Assembly (NCBI GenBank): GCA_963743015.1 | Contig: CAVUOD010000007.1 | Coordinates: forward strand, 1-64,000 | Direction of reading: 5' to 3' | Length of the DNA stretch: 64,000 bases | Origin: CAVSRC01 sp963743015 | Lineage (GTDB): Bacteria; Pseudomonadota; Alphaproteobacteria; Rhizobiales; Kaistiaceae | Shown: positions 1 to 9,021 of the stretch, in pieces | Position numbering within the stretch: the stretch's first letter is position 1 | Layout: each line of letters opens with the position of its first letter | The notes under the pieces: generated by a model | The model's input: the letters and a program-made list of their open reading frames with translations, nothing else | Told to the model about the DNA's origin: nothing | Database searches by the model: none | Made by a program: the position numbers and the translations under genes

Positions 1-1413
1 CAGTTGCAATTTAGTCGGGTTCTGAATCCATGAGCCACCATGATTCGGGAGATCATGGATGGCTGGCGGATCGGTTGAGACGACGCTGGAGCAGTGGGCG
101 TCGTCGCTGCGGGATGTGAAGACGCGGATACGTCCGTTGTTCATGCAGGAGCGGGTCGCGAGATCGGCGGGCCAGTTCCTGGACGGGCTTCTGGGGAGCG
201 AACCGCGCAAGACGGGCTGGATGCGGGCGGAAGCGGCGGGCGATCCCGGTCCATGGCGCCAGCAGGCGATCCTGGGCCGCGGGCGGTGGGACGCGGATGC
301 GCTGCGCGACATTGTGCGCGAGTACGCGCTGGAAACGCTGGCTGACGAGGAAGCGGTTCTTGTCATCGACGAGACCGGCTTTCTTGAAACAGGGCAAGGC
401 ATCGTGCGGGGTTGCGCGCCAGTACACGGGCTCGGCGGGCAAGATCACCAATTGCCAGATCGGCGTGTTCGCCTCCTATGTATCGCGTCACGGCCATGCC
501 TTCATCGACCGGGCGCTTTATCTGCCGAAGGAATGGACGGATGACCCCGACCGTCTGAAAGCGGCGCATGTGCCGGACGGTGTGGGCTTTGCCACCAAGC
601 CCCGGATGGCGCGCAAAATGATCGCGCGTGCGCATCGCCGCCAAGGTACCGTTCTCCTTTGTTGCTGCGGACACGGTGTACGGTACGGGCGACATCGAGA
701 CCATGCTTCGTAAGGCGGGCAAGGGCTATGTCCTGGGCGTTGCCGCCAACCATGTGTTCCATTCCTGGGGCAAGAAGCAGCTGATCGGTGGCACCGCTGC
801 TGGGATCGCCCAAAGCCTTCCCAAGAGCGCCTGGCAGCGTCTGTCGTCGGGCGAAGGAACCAAAGGTCCCCGCTTGCATGACTGGGCCTATCTCGATTTG
901 GCCGACCTCGATGCTAGCGAATACAACAGCGCCCTCACCGGGGAGTGGACGCGCGGCCTTCTGATCCGCCGCAACATCGCCAACGGTGACCTCGCCTTCT
1001 TCTCCACCTGGTGCCCCAAGGGCACGCCGCTGGCAAAGCTGGTGTCGGTGGAAGGCCATCGCTGGGCGATCGAGGACAGCTTCGAGACCGCCAAGAACGA
1101 GTTCGGTCTCGATCACAACGAGACCCGCTCCTGGCATGGCTGGCACCGCCACGTCTCGCTCGTCATGCTCGCCTTCGCCATGATGGCCGTCATCCGTCAT
1201 CACGCCAATGACGTGCCGCTCAAAAAAACGCTGCTGCGTCTTCCCAAGAAGCTTCGCTCCTGATCCGCTGGTCGGTTCAGGAAATCCGCCGCATCGCCAT
1301 CAAACTCGCTCAACGCCGCATCCGACCCGCTCACATCATCGCATGGTCACTCTGGCGCCGCGCTCACCAAGCCGAAGCCCGACGTGCCCATCTCAAAAAC
1401 AAAATGCAACTGT
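1..1413 (+). mobile_element. IS701-like insertion sequence, degenerate
   Basis: The window opens with CAGTTGCAATTT. The reverse complement of the sequence just before position 1413 is CAGTTGCATTTT, so these read as the two terminal inverted repeats. They enclose a single transposase frame of IS701 type. The left end may extend upstream of the window, so the true outer boundary and any target duplication cannot be checked. The transposase inside is frameshifted, so the copy is probably immobile on its own. The right end lies only 8 bases from the start of the next insertion sequence. Confidence 0.75.
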
Positions 1414-1415
1414 AA
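59..1415 (+). pseudogene. IS701-family transposase, three frameshifts
   Basis: The protein reads continuously only across three frames. Frame 2 covers the N-terminus up to the DETGF motif near position 379. Frame 3 runs from there to about 633. Frame 1 runs to about 1222, and the C-terminal part (LIRWSVQEIRR to KNKMQL) lies in frame 3 again. The first two breaks are explained by one extra base each (near 386 and 633). The third lies at a seven-A run (1222-1228) and is explained by loss of one A. DETGF, the VAADTVYG block and the WAIED motif near the end fit the DDE transposase of IS701. ATG at 59 is preceded by a GGGAG stretch. No functional enzyme is expected unless the breaks are sequencing errors. 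Confidence 0.8.
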
Positions 1416-1437
1416 TGCTAGGGTCAGGACTCATTGA

Positions 1438-2192
1438 TCAGAGCCAGAAGATGACGGTTGCTGCGATGCAGATGGCGGAGAAGAAGGTGTGTGCGCATCG
1501 GTCGTAGCGGGTGGCAACGCGGCGCCAGTCCTTGAGCTTGGCGAAGAGGTTCTCGATCTTGTGGCGCTGGCGATAGAGGTCCTTGTCATAGGGGTAAGGC
1601 CGCTTGCGGCTGCGTGAGGACGGGATGCAGGGTTGGATGCCCCTGGCGGCGAGTTCTTGCCGGAACCAGGTGCTGTCATAGCCCCGGTCGGCAATCAAGC
1701 TGGTGGCCGGCGGCAGGGCGTCGAGAACCATACGCGCGCCCTTGTGGTCGCTCATCTGGCCTTCGGACAGGATCATGACGATCGGGCGCCCGTGGCCGTC
1801 GCAGACGGTGTGGAGCTTTGAGTTCAGCCCGCCTTTGGTGCGCCCGATACGACGGGGAACATCCCCTTTTTAAGAAGGCTCGCCGCGGTGCGGTGGGCCT
1901 TCAGATGGGTCGCGTCGATCATGATCCGTTCGGGTCTCGGACCCGCGCCGGCCAAGGCCACAAAGATGCGGTCGAACACGCCCATCCGGCTCCAGCGCAT
2001 GAAGCGATTGTAGAGCGTCTTGTGAGGCCCATAAGCCTTTGGCGCATCCTTCCACTGAAGGCCGTTGCGGATCACGTAGACAATGCCTGAGACCACCCGC
2101 CGGTCATCGACGCGCGGGACGCCATGCGCCAGCGGAAAGAACCCAGAAATCCGCGCCATCTGGCGCTCACTCAACAAAAACAAATCGCTCAT
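1438..2192 (-). CDS. IS427-group transposase, made by -1 frameshift
   Basis: Two overlapping frames together form one DDE transposase of about 250 residues. The first frame starts at an ATG preceded by GGAGGAGG and carries the DUF4096-like N-terminus and the first catalytic Asp (MIDATHLKAH). The second frame carries the second Asp (ADRGYDS) and the Glu region (RHKIENLFAKLKD). Reading through the A5G4 run at 1863-1871 with a -1 slip joins LLKKG to DVPRRIGRTKGG, the usual continuation in this group. Without the slip the first frame stops at GAPKAG. I regard this as programmed frameshifting, as known for IS427-group elements, not as damage. Confidence 0.85.
1863..1871 (-). other. Programmed -1 frameshift slippery site
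   Basis: Read on the minus strand the run is AAAAAGGGG, located where the two transposase frames overlap. Slipping back by one base fuses the frame carrying the first catalytic Asp with the frame carrying the second Asp and the Glu. The site's role is inferred from the position of the frame change. Confidence 0.65.
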
Positions 2193-2311
2193 CACAGCCT
2201 CCTCCAATAGTGACTGTAAATCACACCTCAATCCAAATTAATAGGTCCTGAGCCTAGTCTTGCGGCCGTCTTATGACGCAGATGCGCTTCAGCAGCAGCC
2301 GCTTCCGCAGC

Positions 2312-2986
2312 CTACCCCATGCGCCGCAGGACGTTGGCGACCGTCTGGGCTTCCCAGCGACCACCGCGTGCTGTGGCGATGCCGCGAGCGTTCAAGGCAC
2401 CAGCAATCGACCGTAGCGACGTAGCACCGGCAGCGCGGGCTTCGTGGATGGCGGGCGCGACGGCGCGTGCGAAGGTATCGGCCTCGCCCCTCAGGCGGGC
2501 GTGGGCGATCGCGCGGGCGTCTGCCAAGCGCGGGTTGCCGAGCGTGACGCCACGGTTCTTGGCGACCGCCAGAGCGGCCTTGGTACGTTCGGAAATCAGG
2601 CGGCGTTCCTTCTCGGCGAGCGCGGCGTACAAATGGAGCATGAACGGGTCAGCGTCGGTTCCCAGTTCGGCGACAATGAACGGCACGCGGTGCGCCATCA
2701 GGTTGGCGATGAACGCCACATCACGCGACAGCCGGTCGAGCTTGGCGACGACGACAGCACAGCGACCATGACGGCGGGCCTCGGCAAGCGCGGCGGCGAG
2801 TTGCGGGCGGCGGTCGAGCGCGTCTGACCCCTTGCCGGTCTCAACCTCGGTGAACGCGGCGACGACCTCGAAGCCCTCGGCCTCGGCGAACATGGCGACG
2901 GCCTGGCGCTGGGCATCAAGGCCAAGGCCGCTCTTGCCCTGCTCACGGGTGCTGACGCGGTAGTAGGCGACGATGGGCTTCGACAT
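2312..2986 (-). CDS. Serine recombinase (resolvase/invertase family)
   Basis: A 224-residue site-specific recombinase. The N-terminal resolvase domain has the nucleophile Ser in YRVSTREQ near residue 12, the arginine-bearing LDRLSRD segment near 85, and the E-helix region AALAEKERRLISERTK. A C-terminal recombinase-type DNA-binding region ends in TVANVLRRMG. The start is fixed by an AGGAGG Shine-Dalgarno about 11 bases upstream. This is the only intact recombinase in the window and could resolve or mobilise the surrounding elements. A second, truncated recombinase lies 0.7 kb away on the other strand. Family assignment is firm; its recombination target is unknown. Confidence 0.9.
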   Translation of the reverse strand: MSKPIVAYYRVSTREQGKSGLGLDAQRQAVAMFAEAEGFEVVAAFTEVETGKGSDALDRRPQLAAALAEARRHGRCAVVVAKLDRLSRDVAFIANLMAHRVPFIVAELGTDADPFMLHLYAALAEKERRLISERTKAALAVAKNRGVTLGNPRLADARAIAHARLRGEADTFARAVAPAIHEARAAGATSLRSIAGALNARGIATARGGRWEAQTVANVLRRMG

Positions 2987-3079
2987 GGCCTAGTCCCTCC
3001 TGACCCTTCCTGTCAATAGTTATACCACCGTTTAATGTTTTTACAAACGCCAATTTATCCCGCAAACCCGGCGCTAGGC

Positions 3080-3133
3080 GAGCGCCGCAAGCCGTATAAC
3101 CCGAAGTCCGTCGCCTCGATGCTTGCAGTCTGA
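3080..3133 (+). repeat. Stray 3' end of a serine recombinase gene
   Basis: Read on the plus strand this stretch encodes ERRKPYNPKSVASMLAV followed by a stop. It matches the last 54 bases of the truncated recombinase at 3987-4040 (ERGKPYNPKSIASMLAS, stop) at roughly 85% of positions, including the stop codon. No upstream recombinase sequence is attached. It is therefore a second, orphan copy of a recombinase 3' end, left by insertion, duplication or recombination between two related genes. Confidence 0.75.
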
Positions 3134-3194
3134 ATGGGGGAGGGAGCGAGATGAGAGGAGGCAGGCGGGCAATAGGGCGAGCAGGCCTGCGGCT

Positions 3195-3548
3195 TCAGTC
3201 GGCTAACACGCTGAGTTTGTGTTCGCGGAGTTCGACGAGGATGTGAGAAAGGGATCTTAGCTTGCCCTCGACTTGTTGCCAGTAGCTGTTGCCGATGAAG
3301 TCCCGGTTGGGGAGCGCATAAACATAGGCTGGGGCATTCCTGAAACGAGCGGCGCACTCTTTCCCTAGGCTTTTTGTGAGGAAATCGGTGACCGCCTCGG
3401 TCCATTGCGGAGCGTGCGTCGCAATCTTCTCGAGGTCGTTGGTCTTTTCGAAGTCCCGCGCAATCCCACTCCCGGTATCGAGTAACGCGGAAATTGCGTC
3501 GATGCTCGATTGCAGCTGCTTATTGTGGGTTTTCCTCAGGATTGCCAC
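3195..3548 (-). CDS. Hypothetical protein, 117 aa
   Basis: I do not recognise the family. The protein is soluble, mostly helical in character, with a Lys/Gln-rich start (RKTHNKQLQSS) and no signal peptide or membrane segment. The start is GTG, with only a weak AGGATGGA upstream. The gene has lower GC than its surroundings and sits between two copies of a recombinase 3' end, on the opposite strand, so it is probably cargo acquired with the mobile region. The amino-acid composition looks like a real protein, but a chance open frame cannot be excluded. Confidence 0.5.
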   Translation of the reverse strand: MAILRKTHNKQLQSSIDAISALLDTGSGIARDFEKTNDLEKIATHAPQWTEAVTDFLTKSLGKECAARFRNAPAYVYALPNRDFIGNSYWQQVEGKLRSLSHILVELREHKLSVLAD

Positions 3549-3656
3549 GTCAGTCCATCCTACGCGGATACAAGTGCCAACGCTCGCTACTGATCTGATA
3601 ACACTAAGTTATTTAGGACGGGTTGAAAAGCGAGTACAACTGACAACTAAACAGAC

Positions 3657-4040
3657 ATGGTTCATAGGCTCAGGGCGCAGGGTATTGCCCTGGTGCCGGC
3701 GTCCGCGCCTGATTTCTTCACCGAAGACACGCCGACCGCCGTTCTGGTGCGCCAGGTGCTGGGCGCCATCGCTCAGTTCGACAAGGCGTCCACCGTTGCC
3801 AAGCTCGCGGCGGCCCGGAAGCGCAAGCGGGTGGCTACCGGCAAGTGCGAAGGCCGCAAGAGCCTAGCCGAGCTGCAGCCCGATGCCGTGGCGTTTGCCC
3901 GTCGATTGCGCCGGCGGCGTCCGAAGGGTGGGCAGCGGAGCCTGCGGGAGATCTCGGCCGAACTGGCAGCGGCAGGCCACGTCAACGAGCGCGGCAAGCC
4001 GTACAACCCGAAGTCAATCGCCTCGATGCTGGCGTCCTGA
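3657..4040 (+). pseudogene. Serine recombinase, N-terminus missing
   Basis: The open frame begins inside the catalytic domain (LRAQGIALVPASAPDFF) and continues through VRQVLGAIAQFDKAS, the AARKRKR helix, EGRKSLAEL and the C-terminal helix-turn-helix to SMLAS. About 90 N-terminal residues, including the catalytic Ser segment, are absent. The upstream sequence shows no trace of them, so the homology break is near 3655. The apparent ATG is just the first Met after the break and has no convincing ribosome site. The last 54 bases are duplicated at 3080-3133. It should be inactive as a recombinase. Confidence 0.8.
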
Positions 4041-4124
4041 CGAGCCGCTCCTACTTGTTTTCCTTTCCCTCGGAACGGCGGCCTGTAGCTGACTGACGGA
4101 CCTAGCGCGAGATTTTTCTCAGGT

Positions 4125-4263
4125 GATCACGCCAAGCTCGTCAGCCACGGCCGCTATGTCGCTTTCCAGATGCCCGAGGTCGCCGTGACGAGGATGCTGT
4201 TCGCCGACATCCTGCGGCTGATCGCCGAACTCCGACCGCCACCTGATCCTGCGCCGACGTGAG
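4125..4263 (+). pseudogene. IS1380-like transposase C-terminal scrap
   Basis: The sequence reads DHAKLVSHGRYVAFQMPEVAV, then an extra T near 4200 shifts the frame, and it continues ADILRLIAELRPPPDP to a stop. This resembles the conserved C-terminal end of IS1380-family transposases of alphaproteobacteria, recognised from memory without a search. Nothing of the catalytic core remains. Confidence 0.5.
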
Positions 4264-4458
4264 CGGCCCGGTGGTCATGCCGTTCCGGCAAAACCAAGGG
4301 AGAGGTCCGTCTTGCTAACGGAAAACAGAGCCGTCAGCGGCCGGAGAGGGCCACGCATGACGCCCGCGGCAGCATCGGCCGGCTGCTACAGTCATCCAGA
4401 TTGCCGCAGGGAGCCCAAATGGCTACTCTGACGCTCGAAACTGGCGTTCATCTGGCGG

Positions 4459-4760
4459 ATGTCGGGAGAAATGGTGGAGCGCAGCTTCGCCCATGTGCTC
4501 GATCGCGGCGGCATGCGCCGCGCGTGGTTGCGCGGGCGCGAGAACGTCCACAAGCGCTACCTGATCCATGTCGCGGGGTTCAATCTCGGCGTTCTGATGC
4601 GCGCTGTTCGGGTGCGGGGACTCCCAGAGAGGCCGCGAACACCAAAGACGCGCTTCTGTTCGTCATTCAGACCGATGTCGCAGTCGCAATCATGATCATC
4701 GCCGAGATTGACCGCGAAATGGCATTGCTCGCCATCGTCGCCGCCCCAGAGGCAGATTGA
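4459..4760 (+). pseudogene. Transposase C-terminal remnant (IS1182-like)
   Basis: The remnant contains the signature EMVERSFAHVLDRGGMRR followed by WLRGRENVHKRYLIHVAGFN and LGVLMRA, the typical end of the DDE domain (the E of the triad is in MVERSFAH). Near 4610 the frame changes and the continuation GAGTPREAANTKDALLFV runs to the stop. The N-terminal two thirds are missing. It is a different group from the truncated IS1182 transposase at 13.6-14.9 kb, because only the general layout matches. Confidence 0.6.
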
Positions 4761-5113
4761 TCAAACCGCGACTTCGTCACCGCGCTGCTAAACGCCCCCC
4801 GCGACCCCGGTCCGGACTGGACCAATCCCGTTTCGAGAGGTCACCAGCCGGATGCTTTCATTTCCTGTCATGCGGCCAAGAGTTCAGGAACTCCCGCCAG
4901 GAATTCGCGGGCAGGGCTCATGGGGCTCATAGCCCATGGCGACAGCGTGTCGTGGTGCCGGATGATGGCGTTCGACCAAAAGAGAGGTTGGCGGTTGCCG
5001 AAGCGACGGGCAGGGAGGGGTGCGCGGGCGCGGTGTGACGTTGGGGTTGGGGGCCGCGACACCCACAGGGCACTGATGCCGCCAGCGCACCCGTCAGACT
5101 GTCCGAAGGTTGC
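4761..5113 (+). other. No gene recognised
   Basis: Only short, composition-driven open frames are present on both strands. A minus-strand stretch reading WSNAIIRHHDTLSPW looks protein-like but has no start context and I cannot assign it. The stretch sits between transposase and plasmid-type remnants and is probably decayed mobile DNA. Confidence 0.4.
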
Positions 5114-5362
5114 CTATCTCGCTTCGACGAGCCGCCGACTGTGCCGCAGCAGTTCGGTGATGATCTGCCGATCTCGGATCGCTTCCGCTGTATAGCGGCC
5201 GTGCTTGAAAGCGTTCCGATTGCCCTTGGGCGCGCCCCCGCCCGCCCCGTGCATCCGGCAGACGGCCTTACCCCTGACCGCCGGTGACCGGCGGATGTCC
5301 GCTCCGCTTCGAGGTGGCTCAGCATCTCGGTGCCCGAAGCACAGGGGAGGGATGGGGTTCGG
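5114..5362 (-). pseudogene. Remnant of a GNRNAxKHG-type small protein
   Basis: The frame reads RSGADIRRSPAVRGKAVCR, MHGAGGGAPKGNRNAFKHG, then RYTAEAIRDRQIITELLRH to a TAG stop. This is the pattern of a small protein common in alphaproteobacterial phages and plasmids (SPAV..K.RCRMHGG...GAP.GNRNA.KHG.YT). No ATG, GTG or TTG start exists between the preceding in-frame stop and the motif, so the 5' end is lost. The function of the family is unknown to me. It supports a mobile origin for this flank. Confidence 0.55.
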
Positions 5363-5581
5363 TCACCGACCAATACGCGCGCGAGGATCAACCTAAAGCC
5401 GCCACACGCACAACCGATGTCCGAGTTCGGGGGATTACCGGACTTCGTGACCAGCCATCGAGACTTTGCTTATTGACCCGTTCCGGACTTCCGCTGCCCA
5501 CAGCCAATGGCTCTGGCCGAATGGGGTCGGCCACCGGCATACAGGTTGATTGTTTCCGCCCCGTCCTCGGCTGCCTGGCTT

Positions 5582-6282
5582 TCAGATTTCGGTGTCCAGC
5601 ATCCGGTACCCCACACCCGGCTCGTTGAGTATGAAGCGGGGACGCGCCGGGTCGTCGTTGAGCTTGCGCCGCAACTGGCTGACGAAGACGCGCAGATATT
5701 GCGTGTCGTTCTCGTGCGCCTTGCCCCAGACCTCACGCAACAGTTGCCCGTGGGTGAGGATGCGGCCGGCGTTGCGCGCCAGCACGCTGAGCAGCTCGAA
5801 CTCCTTGCGCGTCAGCTTCACCGGCTCAGCGCCCAGGTGCACTTCGTGTCGCGCCAGATCGACGGTGAGGTCGCCGACAGTGATCGTCGCTGGCTCGTCC
5901 TTTGCGCCGTGCGCGCCGCCCGTGCGCAGCAGCGCTCGGACGCGCGCCAGCAGTTCGGCGATGCCGAACGGCTTGACGACGTAGTCGTTGGCGCCAGCGT
6001 CGAGCGCCGCCACCTTCTCCGCCTCCGCCTGCCGGACGGAAAGAATCAGGATGGGAACGGCCGACCATTCGCGCATGCGCCCGATGACCTCCTTGCCGTC
6101 GAGATCGGGCAGGCCGAGATCGAGGATGACGAGATCGGGCGTGTCGGTGGCGGCGTGGGCGACCCCCTGTCCGCCCGTCGCCGCTTCGCGCACGCGAGAA
6201 GCCATTCGCCTCGAGAGCGATGCGCAGAAATCTTCCTGATCTGCGCCTCGTCGTCGACGACAAGGATGGTTGGCCCGCTCAT
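5582..6282 (-). pseudogene. kdpE: kdpE response regulator, two frameshifts
   Basis: KdpE is the OmpR-type activator that switches on kdpFABC when phosphorylated by KdpD. The N-terminus MSGPTILVVDDEAQIRK with the acidic pocket is followed by an extra base near 6231. The next 12 codons (FLRIALEANGFS) are in a second frame, then another extra base near 6194 leads into VREAATGGQG and the rest. Downstream the receiver (LVILDLGLPDLDG with the phospho-Asp, KPF lysine) and the winged-helix domain (LTRKEFELL to YLRVFVSQLRRKL and GVGYRML) are complete. The ATG overlaps the kdpD stop codon. Ribosomes starting at the native ATG would produce a short nonsense protein. A truncated product from an internal start would lack receiver strand one. 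Confidence 0.85.
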
Positions 6283-8999
6283 GTCTTGAAGACCTGGCGG
6301 TCGGCCAACGGCTTGGCTGAAGCTGAGCCGGCGTCCGATAGCGGCAAATGAATCACGATGCGTGTGCCAATGCCGCCGTCGCCAGGCGCTGCGGCGATTG
6401 TCCCCCCGTGCGCCTCCAATATGCCGCGGCTGATGGCGAGGCCGAGGCCGGTGCCCTTGCCTTGCCGGTCGCCCTTGCCCACGCGATAGAACAGGTCGAA
6501 GACGCGCTGGCGGTCGGTGGCGGCAATGCCCGGCCCCTGATCGTCGATGGCGAAGGTGATCCCGTCGTCGACACGTTCGCCGGAGACGGCGATTGCCGAG
6601 CCGGCCGGCGCATATTTGCCGGCATTGTCGAGGACATTGACGAAGGCCTGTTCGAGCAGCACGGGGTCGCCCTTGATGGCGGGCAGCAGCAGGGGCACAT
6701 CGACAGTGACCCGGAAGCCATCCAGTTCATGCGTCAACTGGCGCACGGCGCGACCGACAAGCTCCCGCGGCTCGATCCATTCCTTGTTGAGCTGCAGCGC
6801 TCCGTAGCTGATCCGCGTCATGTCGAGCAGGTTCTGGACGTAACGGTTCAGCCGCTCGCCCTCCTGCCGGATCGTCTCTGCGAGCTGGTGCCGGCTCTCG
6901 GCGCTGATCGCCTGTTCCCCTTCGATCAGCGTCGTTGCCGCACCGATGATCGACACCAGCGGGGTTCTCAGGTCGTGGCTGACCGATGACAGCAGCGCCC
7001 CGCGCAGGCGTTCGGTTTCGGACAGGACACGGCTCTCCTCGATGTCGGTCGTGAGCTGTGCGCGCTCGATGGCGACTGCCACCTGATCCACCAGGGTGTC
7101 GAGCAGGCGGCGGTTCTCAGAGTCGAGTTGCTTGCCGCCCTCGAAGGAAACGCCCAGGACGGCGAGCGGACCCTGTGCGGTTCTCAGCGGCAGGAACAGC
7201 CATTTGGACGATGGCAGCGTCTGCGAGCCCCAGCCGGCAGGCTCGCCATTCTGCCAGGCCCACTTGGCGGCGCCCCAGTCCCTGACCTCCAGTTCATCCT
7301 CGGGCGGATAGGAGCCCGCGATCGACAGACCGCCGTCGTCGCCCGGCCGCAGGACCAGCGCCTGGCATTGCAGCGTCGATGCGACATGGTGAACAGCGGC
7401 CCAGACGATGTCGTCGAAGGAGGCGGCGCCGGCGATCTTGCGGCTGAACTCATAGAGGTTCGCTGTGCGCTGCGCGATTTGGCGCTGTATGGCGATCTGC
7501 AGGCGCAGCCGCGCCGCGAGATTCCCAGTGAGGACGGCGACCGCCAGGAACAGCAGCAGCGTCAGGACGACGCTGCGATCGGCGATATGGAAGCTGAAGT
7601 AGGGGCTGGTGAAGAAGAAGTTGTAGGTCAGGAAACTGATCAGGCTGGCATAGATCGACGGCCACAGGCCGAGCCGCGTTGCAACCAGCAGCACCGCAGC
7701 GAGAAAGACGAGCGAGAGACTTTCGACCGGGAATTCCCGGTTGATGACGAAGGCGATGGCGGCGGCGACGATCACGGCTGTGGTCGCCCAGAGGTAGTCT
7801 TCGGGGTTCCGCTCCGGGTTGGGTTTTGGCGCAGTGATGATCGACCGCCGCATTTTCTCTGCCGCCGGCGATACCACCGTGACCTCGAAATCCTCGGCGC
7901 GACGCAGGATCTCTTGGCCGACCGACTGACGCATGAACCAGGCGGCAAGCCGTCGCTGGCGCGGCCGTCCGATGATGATGCGACTGACGTTGCGCACGCG
8001 CGCGAAGTCGAGAAGCGCGTTGGCGACGTTCGCCTCGGCATTGAGCGTCACCACCTCGGCGCCGAGCGACTCGGCCAGCCGCAGCGCCTCGGCAATGGCA
8101 TCCTTGGCCGGTTCCGGCAGGTTTGCCGAAGCCGGCGTGACGACGCTGACGGCAATCCAGGCGACACGGGCCCGCTCCGATGCCCGCTTTGCCGTGCGCA
8201 CCAGAGCGGTCGCAGCCGGCGACTCGTTGATGCAGACGAGAATGCGATCGTGAGTTGGCCAGGGACCTGTGATCGCATGGCTCTTCATGTGCGCGGTCAT
8301 CTGCGCATCGACGCGATCGGCGGCGACGCGGAGCGCCAGCTCACGCAGGGCGGTCAGGTTGCCCTTGGAGAAGAAGTTCTGAATGGCGCGCGCGATCTGG
8401 TCGGCGACGTAGACCTTGCCCTGGCGCAGGCGCGTGATCAGCTCCTCAGGCGGCAGGTCGATGAGTTCGATCTCGTTGGCGAGTTCCAGCACCTTGTCGG
8501 GAATCGTCTCGCGGACGCGCACGCCCGAAATGCGGGCGACGATGTCGTTGAGGCTTTCCAGGTGCTGCACGTTCAGGGTCGTGTAGACATCGATCCCGGC
8601 GGCGAGGAGTTCGTCCACGTCCTGCCAGCGCTTCGGATGACGGCTGTCGGCGGCGTTGGTGTGCGCGAGTTCGTCGACCAACGCCAGCTGCGGCCTGCGC
8701 GTCAGGATGGCGTCGATGTCCATCTCGGTGAGCAGGCGCCCGCGATAGGCGACGCGCTGGCGCGGTACGATCTCGAGGCCTGCTAGCAACGTCTCGGTCT
8801 CGCCGCGGCCATGCGTCTCGACGATGCCGACAACCACGTCCGTTCCGTCGGCCTGGCGGCGACGGGCATCCTCAAGCATCGAATAAGTCTTGCCGACGCC
8901 GGGCGCGGCGCCGAGGAATACCTTCAGCCGGCCGCGGCCTTCCTTCGCCGCTTCCGCCAGCAGAGCATCCGGTTCGGGTCTTGCGTCAGTGTCGGACAT
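6279..8999 (-). CDS. kdpD: Sensor histidine kinase KdpD
   Basis: A 906-residue membrane sensor kinase, close to the usual length of about 890-900. The N-terminal KdpD domain holds the Walker A motif GAAPGVGKTYSML near residue 30 and is followed by a universal-stress-protein-like domain (ILVCINESPAA). Four membrane segments lie at roughly 440-540. A GAF-like region is followed by the H-box VSHDLRTPLVSI, the N-box NVLDNAGKYAPAG and the G-boxes DQGPGIA and GTGLGLAI. I chose the start MSDTDARPEPD over longer GTG/ATG readings because homologous sequence begins there. KdpD senses low K+ and phosphorylates KdpE. Its partner gene here is frameshifted, so the signal path may be broken although this gene is intact. 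Confidence 0.95.
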   Translation of the reverse strand: MSDTDARPEPDALLAEAAKEGRGRLKVFLGAAPGVGKTYSMLEDARRRQADGTDVVVGIVETHGRGETETLLAGLEIVPRQRVAYRGRLLTEMDIDAILTRRPQLALVDELAHTNAADSRHPKRWQDVDELLAAGIDVYTTLNVQHLESLNDIVARISGVRVRETIPDKVLELANEIELIDLPPEELITRLRQGKVYVADQIARAIQNFFSKGNLTALRELALRVAADRVDAQMTAHMKSHAITGPWPTHDRILVCINESPAATALVRTAKRASERARVAWIAVSVVTPASANLPEPAKDAIAEALRLAESLGAEVVTLNAEANVANALLDFARVRNVSRIIIGRPRQRRLAAWFMRQSVGQEILRRAEDFEVTVVSPAAEKMRRSIITAPKPNPERNPEDYLWATTAVIVAAAIAFVINREFPVESLSLVFLAAVLLVATRLGLWPSIYASLISFLTYNFFFTSPYFSFHIADRSVVLTLLLFLAVAVLTGNLAARLRLQIAIQRQIAQRTANLYEFSRKIAGAASFDDIVWAAVHHVASTLQCQALVLRPGDDGGLSIAGSYPPEDELEVRDWGAAKWAWQNGEPAGWGSQTLPSSKWLFLPLRTAQGPLAVLGVSFEGGKQLDSENRRLLDTLVDQVAVAIERAQLTTDIEESRVLSETERLRGALLSSVSHDLRTPLVSIIGAATTLIEGEQAISAESRHQLAETIRQEGERLNRYVQNLLDMTRISYGALQLNKEWIEPRELVGRAVRQLTHELDGFRVTVDVPLLLPAIKGDPVLLEQAFVNVLDNAGKYAPAGSAIAVSGERVDDGITFAIDDQGPGIAATDRQRVFDLFYRVGKGDRQGKGTGLGLAISRGILEAHGGTIAAAPGDGGIGTRIVIHLPLSDAGSASAKPLADRQVFKT

Positions 9000-9021
9000 G
9001 GTGCACCCGCCGTGCGGCGGA

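Larger units (their letters stand above)
1421..2254 (-). mobile_element. IS5 family (IS427 group) insertion sequence, complete
   Basis: Terminal inverted repeats read GGGTCAGGACTCATTGAT at the left end and GGCTCAGGACCTATTAAT, reading inward from the right end. TA dinucleotides at 1419-1420 and 2255-2256 flank the element as a target-site duplication, the size typical of the IS427 group. At 834 bp it has the usual length for this group, and both transposase reading frames are open. It looks intact and possibly active. It landed directly beside the right end of the IS701-like element. Confidence 0.85.

Noticed and set aside
1824..1864. Premature stop in the IS427-type transposase
   Set aside because: Explained by the standard -1 programmed frameshift of the group, since the second frame continues with the conserved residues.
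4868..5062. Minus-strand frame with WSNAIIRHHDTLSPW
   Set aside because: Looks protein-like but has no start context, no family match I can name and lies in decayed mobile DNA.
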